Shown here piece after piece: positions 23,773 through 30,566 of a stretch of DNA of 32,046 bases (its first letter is position 1; every line of letters starts with the position of its first letter). The notes below the pieces were generated by a model. It was given only the letters and a program-made list of their open reading frames with translations. It did no database searches and was not told the origin of the DNA. Origin of the DNA: an uncultured Eubacteriales bacterium. GTDB taxonomy: Bacteria > Bacillota > Clostridia > Oscillospirales > Acutalibacteraceae. The stretch is from the NCBI GenBank assembly GCA_905198155.1, contig CAJKBQ010000029.1, positions 1 through 32,046 on the forward strand, in the 5' to 3' direction. Position numbers and translations under genes: made by a program.

Positions 23773-24699
23773 TTACCACAAACTGGTTTTCGCGCATTTC
23801 TGCGACAGTGTGTTCGCCAGCACCAGCACAATGGCATTGATTACCGAGTTGAACAGTCCGGTCGCCGTCGAAAACGAGAAATCGTACTGACCCAGGCCGA
23901 CTTTGTAGGTGTAGGTCGAAATCACTTCGGACCCGGCCAGGTTGGCGTTGTTTTGCAGCAAGAGCACCTTTTCGTACCCAACGCTCAGCAGGCTCCCGCA
24001 TTGCAGGATCAGCAGCACCAGCATGGTCGGTACCAGCACGGGGAAGTTGATGTAGATAATCTTTTGAAACCGCGACGCGCCGTCGATATCGGCCGCTTCC
24101 AGCAGCGATTTGTCTACGCCGCTCAGCGCTGCGAAGTAAATGATTGCGCTCCATCCGGCGCCCTGCCAGATGCCGCTCAGCACATATACCCACTTGAACA
24201 TCGTCGGTTTCTGCATGAAGTCCACGGCCTGCCCGCCCAGCGCGGTTACGCCACGGTTGATGATGCCGGACGACGGGTTCAGGAACAGGATAATCATGCC
24301 GCAGATGACCACCGTCGAGATGAAGTGCGGCGCATAGCTGACCGTTTGGAACGTGCGCTTGATTTTTTCGTTCTGGATTTCGTTGACCATCAGCGCCAGG
24401 ATAATCGGGATCGGGAACCCCAGCACCAGGCTCAGGACGCTGATCGTCAGCGTGTTTTTTAGGATCACCGGGAACCAATAGGAATGGAACAGCCGGTTGA
24501 ACTGCTCGAACCCAACCCATGGGCTGCCGAGCATCCCCTCTTTGAAGCTGTAATCTTTGAATGCAATGATGATCCCGTACATCGGTTTGTACGCGAAGAT
24601 GATGAGGCTGATCAGCGCCGGCAGCACCATGATGTACAGCTGCCAATGCCGAATCTCCGTCCGGCACCAATGCCGGACGCGCCGCGTGTTTGTTGTCAC
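23773..24699 (-). CDS. ABC transporter permease, LplB-like
   Basis: This 308-residue permease has six membrane helices and the EAA loop EAADIDGASRFQKIIYINFPVL near residue 195. It also has the LplB-type opening HWQLYIMVLPALISLIIFAYKPMYG and the FKDYSF segment. It forms the membrane channel with the following permease for import of oligosaccharides bound by the lipoprotein. A GTG start at 24699 is indicated by GGGAGG at 24709-24714, 9 bases upstream. It is the first gene of the importer operon, about 70 bases after a promoter. Confidence 0.9.
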   Translation of the reverse strand: MTTNTRRVRHWCRTEIRHWQLYIMVLPALISLIIFAYKPMYGIIIAFKDYSFKEGMLGSPWVGFEQFNRLFHSYWFPVILKNTLTISVLSLVLGFPIPIILALMVNEIQNEKIKRTFQTVSYAPHFISTVVICGMIILFLNPSSGIINRGVTALGGQAVDFMQKPTMFKWVYVLSGIWQGAGWSAIIYFAALSGVDKSLLEAADIDGASRFQKIIYINFPVLVPTMLVLLILQCGSLLSVGYEKVLLLQNNANLAGSEVISTYTYKVGLGQYDFSFSTATGLFNSVINAIVLVLANTLSQKCAKTSLW

Positions 24700-24767
24700 A
24701 GTTGTGAACCTCCCTCAGTGGTTTGGTGTCCGCTCCGGCGCCTGCCCGGCCTCCTGAGCACGGCACT

Positions 24768-24796
24768 ATTGTCGCACAAAACCGCGATTTTGTAAA
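24768..24796 (-). promoter_or_regulatory. Promoter of the sugar-importer operon
   Basis: On the minus strand TTTACA (24796-24791) and GACAAT (24773-24768) are 17 bases apart. It lies 69 bases upstream of the first permease start, with a ribosome binding site in place. Confidence 0.75.
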
Positions 24797-25140
24797 GAGG
24801 GCAAAAGTTACGATTTTCTGCGGGCATTTTGGTGGTGGTTTCGTTACGAAATCGGCGCAAATTACCGGGTTATGGATAAATCGAAACAAAGCGTGCATCA
24901 AATTGTTGCGGAATAAGGAAATATTTCCTTGAAAATACCGTTTTTTTGCGCCGGGAGTCGTAAAAAAATTTTGAAATCGTAGTTTTTACCACCTCGAACC
25001 CCTGGGTTGGACTGAAAATCGGGAAAATATGGGGCGAAAAATGCAAAACCGTAAAATTACCACCTGCCGATTTTTGCCGGATGCAGGCGAAATTGGATGA
25101 TTAAAGGAAAATTGCCGCGCGATTCCGCTCAAATATGAGA
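24797..25140. other. Gene-free region upstream of the importer operon, with possible operators
   Basis: No credible coding frame is seen in these 344 bases, which are AT-richer than the genes around them. Two GTTACGA words occur 36 bases apart at 24807-24813 and 24843-24849, the second inside an inverted repeat TTTCGT-t-ACGAAA (24839-24851). A perfect 16-base palindrome AAGGAAATATTTCCTT occurs at 24915-24930. They lie on the upstream side of the importer promoter and are candidate operators, perhaps for the YesN-like regulator. I see no terminator for the AraC gene that ends at 25141. Confidence 0.45.
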
Positions 25141-25950
25141 TCAATCCCGACTGTCGGGAATGCCGTGCTGCGTGCGCCACACGCTGGCAGAGACGCCTTC
25201 GCTCCGCAGAAATACCCGGCCGAAGTAACTGGAATTCCCAAATCCGCACCGAATCGCGACCGTCCCGACCGGTAGCTCCGGTTCCGCGCGCATCAGCTGC
25301 TTGGCGGCGGAAACGCGGAGGAAGTTCAGGTACAGCATCGGCCGCGTGTGGAACACCGACCGGAAGATGCGGCAGAACTGCGCGTCCGTCACATGAATCT
25401 GCGCCGCCAGCTCCGGGACGGTGATCGGCTCGGCGAAGTGCTGCTGCATATAGGTCAGCACCGGTTGGAGCCGCGCGCGCCCGCGGTCGGCGTTGACGCC
25501 TTTGCCGCGCTGTGTTTCTGACCGGAACCGCAGCACCAGCTCATATAATAGGACACTGTTGGCCTGGTAGTCCAGCATCCGGTCATTTTGCGCCATTTTT
25601 TCGAGCTGCGCCGTGTACCACGCGAAATCCGCCGGCCGCCAGATGCCCGGCGTCTGCGGCAGCAGTGCGTCTGCCGTCGTGCCGCCGAACGTCAGCCAGT
25701 CGCACACCCAGTCGCCCTGCGGTTCGTAGGCGTGGGTTTCGTGCGGCGGCAGGTAATAGACATCGCCATGCTGGATGGTGCGCTCCTGTCCCAGCGTACG
25801 CCCCGTGCCGCTCCGGCCGAGCAGCAGCTGGTAATGCTCGATCCCGCCGGGACGCAGGATGGTATATTGCGGCAGATTGACGCCGACGGTGCACAGGTAC
25901 AGCGGCAGCTCCTGCGCGTGCGGATTAATATGGTATAGATAATTGTTCAT
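25141..25950 (-). CDS. AraC-family transcriptional regulator with cupin sensor domain
   Basis: This 269-residue protein has an N-terminal cupin-like ligand domain at about 15-100 (RPGGIEHYQLLLGRSGTG, then YYLPPHETHAYEP). Two helix-turn-helix units follow at about 165-262: PITVPELAAQIHVTDAQFCRIFRSVF and the signature VAIRCGFGNSSYFGRVFLRSEGVSAS. Such soluble regulators bind a sugar and activate nearby glycosidase genes. It diverges from the GH2 beta-galactosidase, and two 20-bp tandem repeats lie between them, so it is the prime candidate to control that enzyme. AAAGGAG lies 9 bases before the ATG. Its own promoter on the minus strand was not clear. Confidence 0.88.
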   Translation of the reverse strand: MNNYLYHINPHAQELPLYLCTVGVNLPQYTILRPGGIEHYQLLLGRSGTGRTLGQERTIQHGDVYYLPPHETHAYEPQGDWVCDWLTFGGTTADALLPQTPGIWRPADFAWYTAQLEKMAQNDRMLDYQANSVLLYELVLRFRSETQRGKGVNADRGRARLQPVLTYMQQHFAEPITVPELAAQIHVTDAQFCRIFRSVFHTRPMLYLNFLRVSAAKQLMRAEPELPVGTVAIRCGFGNSSYFGRVFLRSEGVSASVWRTQHGIPDSRD

Positions 25951-25973
25951 GACGGCGGCTCCTTTGGCTGCAT

Positions 25974-26013
25974 CAAAATCGGACGATTGAAATCAAAATA
26001 ATCCGATTGACAT
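25974..26013. repeat. Two 20-bp tandem repeats, probable AraC-type operator of the GH2 gene
   Basis: The units CAAAATCGGACGATTGAAAT (25974-25993) and CAAAATAATCCGATTGACAT (25994-26013) match at 15 of 20 positions. CAAAAT and CGATTGA are the shared cores. The second unit contains the -35 box of the GH2 promoter. Direct repeats spaced by about two helical turns, with the inner one on the -35, are the known layout for AraC-family activators, and an araC-type gene lies next door. The binding protein is inferred. Confidence 0.72.
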
Positions 26014-26035
26014 TGCGCGTTTTCTATGATAATAT
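26007..26035 (+). promoter_or_regulatory. Promoter of the GH2 beta-galactosidase gene
   Basis: A perfect TTGACA (26007-26012) and TAATAT (26030-26035) are 17 bases apart. The leader to the ATG is about 115 bases, long for this window. A GATAAT at 26028-26033 would give a 15-base spacer and is less likely. Confidence 0.72.
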
Positions 26036-26155
26036 ATCAATAAAGCGGATTTGTCAAGCAAAATCGTGCGCGAACGGTGCGCAATCAAAAAAATGCGATA
26101 ATTCCGCAAAATGCACCCAAAATCATCGAATTGAAAAGAAAGGAAGTATCCGAAC

Positions 26156-29002
26156 ATGATCCGACCGTACGAAGACCTGAATCACATTTCGGAAAACCGT
26201 CTCCCGCAGCGCAGTTACTACATTCCCGCCGGCGACGCGACGTACACGCTGCTCAACGGTGTGTGGGACTTTGCCTACTTTGAAAACGGCGACGCTGCGC
26301 CGACCGCCGACGCCATCACCGAATGGGGCACGATGGAAGTCCCGGCGTGCTGGCAGCTGCACGGCTGCGGCGCACCCAATTATGCCAATGTGCGCTACCC
26401 CTACCCGGTAGATCCGCCGTTTGTGCCGGACATCAACCCGATGGGCGTGTATCGCCGCACGTTTACCTATCAGGATCCGGAAAAGCGGCTGTATCTGGTG
26501 CTGGAAGGCGTTGGTTCGTGCGCGGAGGTTGAGCTGAACGGACAATATATTGGTTACACGCAGGGCGCGCATTTGCAGGCGGAGTTCGACCTGACGCCTG
26601 CCGCGCACGCGGGCGAAAACACGCTGGTGATCCGCGTCCGCAAATGGTGCAGCGGCAGCTACCTGGAAGATCAGGACTTTTTGCGGTTCAGCGGTCTGTT
26701 CCGCGACGTGTATCTGCTGGAACGCCCGGTCGGCCATGCGGCGGACATTGAAGTGCGTACCGAAGAGAACCGCCGGCTGTTCGTCCGCACCGATCGGCCG
26801 ACGCACGCCGTGCTGCGCGACCCGGCAGGACGCTTGGTGTGGGAAGCGGAATTTGACGGTGAGACGACGGCGGAGATTGCAAATCCGGTGCTGTGGAACG
26901 CGGAAAAACCGGCGCTGTACGACTTGCAACTGGACATTGCCGGGGAGGAAATTCACCAGGACGTCGGGTTCCGCACGATCGCGATTTCCGGCAAGCAGGA
27001 ATTGCTGATTAACGGCGTCGCCGTGAAGCTGAAAGGCGTGAACCACCACGATTCCACGCCGGACAAGGGCTGGGTGATGAGCCGCGCCGACCTGGAACAT
27101 GACCTGGTGCTGATGAAGTCGCTGAACATGAACACGGTGCGCACGTCGCACTATCCGCCGTCGCCGGAGTTTTTGCAGCTGTGCGACCGGTTGGGCTTTT
27201 ATGTGATTTTGGAAACCGACTTGGAAACGCACGGGTTCTGCACGCGGTATCCGGGTCAGTGGGCGTACGACGTGGAAGACCCGATTTGGCCGACGAGCGA
27301 CCCGGCGTGGCGCGGATCGTTCCTGGATCGCATGATTCGGGCGGTGGAACGCGATAAAAACCACGCCAGCGTGATTATGTGGTCCACCGGCAACGAAAGC
27401 GGCCACTCCGAAAACCATCGCGCGATGATCGACTGGACGCGCCGCCGCGACCCGTCCCGGCTGATTCACTGCGAGGACGCCAGCCGCGCGGAGATGAACG
27501 CCCGGCCGGACGTGTATTCCCGGATGTACCCGAGCGTGGGGACGCTGGAAGAATACGCGACGGACGACGTGCACCGGATGCCGGTGTTTATGTGCGAATA
27601 TGCGCACGCGATGGGCAACGGCCCGGGCGACGTGTGGCAGTATTGGGATCTGATTTGGAAATATCCGCGGCTGATCGGCGGCTGCGTGTGGGAATGGGTG
27701 GATCACACCGTGATGGAAAACGGCGTGGGCAAATACGGCGGCGACTTCCCCGGCGAGCTGACCGACGACGGCAACTTCTGCTGCGACGGTATGGTGTTTG
27801 CCGACCGGACGTTCAAAGCCGGATCGTATGAAGTGAAGGCGGCGTATGCGCCGTTCCGGATTGCGTACGACCACGGGCGGATTCAATATCGCCATTTGAT
27901 GGACTTTACCAATCTGCGTGAATATCAGATTCGCTATGCGCTGAAATGCGACGGGCAGGTGCTGGAAGAGAAAACAGTGACGCTGACGGCGGCGCCGAAG
28001 GAGATCGTATATATTGTACCGGATGCGCAGTTCCCGCTGACGTGCCGGTTGGGCAGCACGGTAGACGTGACGCTGCTGCGGCGCGACGGCTCCGAAGTGG
28101 CGCGGCTGGAATGCCCGGGCAGTGCGGCGGTGATAAACGATCCGGCGGTCGGCAGCACGGCGGCGCTGACGGAAGACGCGCAGTTTATCTACGCGCACGG
28201 CGCGCGGTTTGCCTACCGGTTCAACAAGCTGCTCGGCGCGTTTGACCAAATCTGCGTGGACGGCGAAGAACAGCTGGCCGCTCCGATTCGGCTGGATGCG
28301 TTCCGCGCGCCGACCGACAACGACCGGCACATCCGCGAAAAATGGGTGTACAATGAAACGCAGAAGGGCGAAAACTTCGACCGGCAGTTCAGCAAGGTGT
28401 ACGACGCGCGCGTGGAAGCGGACGCGATTGCGGTGTCCGGCAGTTTGGCCGGGGTGTCGCACTTGCCGTTCTTCCGCTACACCATGCGGCTGCGCATCGA
28501 CGCGGACGGCACGGTGCATACCACGCTGGACGGCACGGTGCGTGCGGACTGCATTTGGCTGCCGCGCCTCGGATTCACGATGAAACTGGCGCAGAAAAAC
28601 AGTGCGATGCGGTACTTTGGGTACGGGCCGCTGGAAACGTACTGCGATACGTTCCATCATGCGCGGCTCGATTGGCACGACACGACTGCCGCGCAGGAAT
28701 ATGTCCCGTACATTTACCCGCAGGAGCACGGCAATCACTACGGCGTGCGCGCGGCGGTGGTCAACGGCAAGCTGCGCTTTGCCGGCGAACAGGGGATGGA
28801 GATCAATCTGTCGCAGTATTCGGCGATGCAGCTGTACCTGGCCAAGCACACCGACGAAATCGGGGAATCCGACGGGTCGTATCTGCGGATTGACTACAAA
28901 GTGTCCGGCATTGGATCCAACTCGTGCGGTCCGGCGCTGGAACCGGAATTCCGGCTGGACGAAAAGCAGATTCACTTTACGTTCACGATGGGATTGAACT
29001 GA
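26156..29002 (+). CDS. Glycoside hydrolase family 2 beta-galactosidase (LacZ type)
   Basis: This 948-residue protein has the five-domain LacZ layout. A sugar-binding jelly roll covers about 30-180 (VPACWQLHG, WCSGSYLEDQDFLRFSGLFRDVYLLERP), and an immunoglobulin-like domain follows. In the TIM barrel, the acid/base Glu414 lies in TGNESGHSEN and the nucleophile Glu481 in FMCEYAHAMGNGPGD. A second immunoglobulin-like domain and the C-terminal Bgal small-chain domain (YGPLETYCDT, IYPQEHGNHYGVR) close the protein. It hydrolyses terminal beta-galactosides. There is no signal peptide, so it is cytoplasmic and needs imported substrate. AAAGGAA precedes the ATG by about 11 bases. It is divergent from the AraC regulator and has its own promoter and terminator. 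Confidence 0.93.
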   Translation: MIRPYEDLNHISENRLPQRSYYIPAGDATYTLLNGVWDFAYFENGDAAPTADAITEWGTMEVPACWQLHGCGAPNYANVRYPYPVDPPFVPDINPMGVYRRTFTYQDPEKRLYLVLEGVGSCAEVELNGQYIGYTQGAHLQAEFDLTPAAHAGENTLVIRVRKWCSGSYLEDQDFLRFSGLFRDVYLLERPVGHAADIEVRTEENRRLFVRTDRPTHAVLRDPAGRLVWEAEFDGETTAEIANPVLWNAEKPALYDLQLDIAGEEIHQDVGFRTIAISGKQELLINGVAVKLKGVNHHDSTPDKGWVMSRADLEHDLVLMKSLNMNTVRTSHYPPSPEFLQLCDRLGFYVILETDLETHGFCTRYPGQWAYDVEDPIWPTSDPAWRGSFLDRMIRAVERDKNHASVIMWSTGNESGHSENHRAMIDWTRRRDPSRLIHCEDASRAEMNARPDVYSRMYPSVGTLEEYATDDVHRMPVFMCEYAHAMGNGPGDVWQYWDLIWKYPRLIGGCVWEWVDHTVMENGVGKYGGDFPGELTDDGNFCCDGMVFADRTFKAGSYEVKAAYAPFRIAYDHGRIQYRHLMDFTNLREYQIRYALKCDGQVLEEKTVTLTAAPKEIVYIVPDAQFPLTCRLGSTVDVTLLRRDGSEVARLECPGSAAVINDPAVGSTAALTEDAQFIYAHGARFAYRFNKLLGAFDQICVDGEEQLAAPIRLDAFRAPTDNDRHIREKWVYNETQKGENFDRQFSKVYDARVEADAIAVSGSLAGVSHLPFFRYTMRLRIDADGTVHTTLDGTVRADCIWLPRLGFTMKLAQKNSAMRYFGYGPLETYCDTFHHARLDWHDTTAAQEYVPYIYPQEHGNHYGVRAAVVNGKLRFAGEQGMEINLSQYSAMQLYLAKHTDEIGESDGSYLRIDYKVSGIGSNSCGPALEPEFRLDEKQIHFTFTMGLN

Positions 29003-29016
29003 ATATTGGGCGTTTG

Positions 29017-29055
29017 AAAAGCTCGCCGGGGGAATTCCTCCGGCGGACTTTTTTT
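29017..29055 (+). terminator. Rho-independent terminator after the beta-galactosidase gene
   Basis: AAAAGCTCGCCGG pairs with CCGGCGGACTTTT (one mismatch and one wobble) around a short loop, followed by seven T residues. It lies 15 bases after the GH2 stop codon. Confidence 0.87.
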
Positions 29056-29113
29056 GCGTCCGGAAATTTCACGCGCTTTTCACCGAAAAATTTAGCGTGC
29101 ATTAAGCGCGGGC

Positions 29114-29122
29114 TGGTATCAT
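29114..29122 (+). promoter_or_regulatory. Extended -10 promoter before the VTC-DUF4956-CotH genes
   Basis: TGG-TATCAT forms an extended -10 element about 38 bases before the first ATG. A -35 at the right spacing is not recognisable (TTTAGC at 29091-29096 would need a 20-base spacer). It lies between the GH2 terminator and the VTC gene. Confidence 0.5.
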
Positions 29123-29159
29123 AGAGGCACCGAAACAAAACCGGAAGGGGGCACGCGCA

Positions 29160-29846
29160 ATGGATGCGCAAGCATATCGGCACGAGCTGAAATACGAAAT
29201 CGCGTATGGGGAATATATCGCGCTGTACCAGCGGCTGCGGACGGTGATGCAGCCGGATCCGCACTGCGGGGCGGACGGGCGGTACCGGATTACGTCGCTG
29301 TATTTTGACAATTGCCGCGACAAGGCGCTGTGGGAAAAATGGATGGGGGTACGGAACCGCGACAAGTACCGGATTCGGTACTACAACGACGATCCATCGT
29401 TTATCCAGCTGGAAAAAAAGTCAAAGCGCGGGGCGCTGTGCATGAAAAAATCCTGCGTTTTGACGCAGGACGAGGTGCGCCGGATTCAATCCGGGGCGAT
29501 TGACGGCCTGGGATCCGTACTGGAACGGCCGCTGCTGGCGGAATTCGTCGGGGCATGGACAAACGGGCTGCGGCCCAAAACGGTGGTATCGTACACGCGC
29601 GCGCCGCTGGTGTATGCACCGGGCAACGTACGCGTCACGTTTGACACCGACATCCGCACGGCGCCTGGGCACGCGGCGCTGTTCGACGGCGCGGCGGAAG
29701 TTCCGGTGACGAACCGCGGCCGGGTGATTCTGGAAGTGAAGTTCGACGCGTTTTTGCCGGAGGTGATCCGGCAGCTGCTGCAAAGCGGCAGTCCACGGAT
29801 TGGGTCGTTTTCCAAATATGCCGCCGGACGGTCGTTTGAATCGTAA
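29160..29846 (+). CDS. VTC-domain polyphosphate polymerase-like protein
   Basis: This 228-residue protein is essentially one VTC tunnel domain. It shows RHELKYEI (K11), ITSLYFDN, RDKYRIRYYN (R71, R73), IQLEKKSKR (K86, K87), VSYTR (R147), VRVTFDTDIR (R158, R166), ILEVKFD (metal-binding E192, K194) and GSFSKYAAGR (K219). These correspond to the basic and acidic tunnel residues of the yeast Vtc4 polyphosphate polymerase, which builds polyphosphate from ATP. All the expected positions seem filled, so activity is likely but inferred. It has no membrane segment and should be cytosolic. An AAGGGGG site lies 8 bases ahead of the ATG. DUF4956 and CotH genes follow at 26 and 16 bases, as is common in clostridia. 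Confidence 0.85.
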   Translation: MDAQAYRHELKYEIAYGEYIALYQRLRTVMQPDPHCGADGRYRITSLYFDNCRDKALWEKWMGVRNRDKYRIRYYNDDPSFIQLEKKSKRGALCMKKSCVLTQDEVRRIQSGAIDGLGSVLERPLLAEFVGAWTNGLRPKTVVSYTRAPLVYAPGNVRVTFDTDIRTAPGHAALFDGAAEVPVTNRGRVILEVKFDAFLPEVIRQLLQSGSPRIGSFSKYAAGRSFES

Positions 29847-29872
29847 AAATAATTTTATGGAGGGTGCTTGCT

Positions 29873-30550
29873 ATGAGTTTTTCGGACATTTTTAAGTCGA
29901 GTTTTCTGGAGAATATTCAGTCTTTTTCGTTTTTGGACATGGTGATTGCGTTGGTGTTTGCCGGAGCCATCGGGCTGTTCGTGATGCTGATTTACAAGAA
30001 AACGTTCACCGGCGTGATGTATTCGACCGGGTTTGCCGTGTCGCTGCTGGGGCTGACGATGATTACGACGCTGGTGATTCTGGCGGTGACGTCCAACGTG
30101 GTGCTGTCGCTCGGCATGGTCGGTGCGCTGTCGATCGTCCGGTTCCGCACGGCGATTAAAGAGCCGATGGAAATCGTGTTTTTGTTCTGGGCGATTGCGG
30201 TGGGCATCGTGATTGGCGCGGGGATGATCCCGCTGGCGGTGCTGGGGTCGGTGGTGATCGGCGTGGTGCTGCTGATTGCGGCCAACCGCAAAACGCGCGA
30301 CTGCCCGTATATGCTGATCGTGCGGTGCGCGGACGAAGCGGCCGAACAGCAGGCGGCGGACATTGCGCGCAGCGCGGCGGCCGTGACGGTGAAGGCCAAA
30401 ACGGTGCAGGCCGACGGGATCGAATGGACAGCAGAACTGCGGCTGCCGGTGAATGCGGCCGGAGAAACGGGATTTGTAAATCAGATTCAGCAGGTGGCCG
30501 GGGTGCGCAGCGCGGTGCTGGTCAGCTACAACGGCGAATATCTGGGGTGA
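29873..30550 (+). CDS. DUF4956 family membrane protein
   Basis: This 225-residue protein has about four membrane helices in the first 145 residues, then a soluble domain of about 80 residues. The motif GMVGALSIVRFRTAIKEPMEIVFLFWA (given here in parts: GMVGALSIVRFR, then TAIKEPMEIVFLFWA) near residue 83 is the hallmark of DUF4956. The C-terminal part (CPYMLIVRCADE...VRSAVLVSYNGEYLG) looks like a small regulatory alpha/beta domain. The family often neighbours VTC proteins, but no reaction is established that I know of. The start at 29873 is supported by GGAGGG 8 bases before it; a GTG at 29864 lies inside that site. It sits between the VTC and CotH genes and may anchor or regulate the polymerase. 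Confidence 0.85.
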   Translation: MSFSDIFKSSFLENIQSFSFLDMVIALVFAGAIGLFVMLIYKKTFTGVMYSTGFAVSLLGLTMITTLVILAVTSNVVLSLGMVGALSIVRFRTAIKEPMEIVFLFWAIAVGIVIGAGMIPLAVLGSVVIGVVLLIAANRKTRDCPYMLIVRCADEAAEQQAADIARSAAAVTVKAKTVQADGIEWTAELRLPVNAAGETGFVNQIQQVAGVRSAVLVSYNGEYLG

Positions 30551-30566
30551 CGGAGGAGGCGTTTGC

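Noticed and set aside
26013..26027. Possible catabolite-repression (cre) site near the GH2 promoter
   Set aside because: Compared with the cre consensus at least three conserved positions do not match, so it is not supported.
26123..28975. Open frame of 950 codons on the minus strand opposite the beta-galactosidase
   Set aside because: Its composition (Arg/His/Val-rich) and lack of domains show it is a shadow of the GH2 gene, whose catalytic glutamates are intact.
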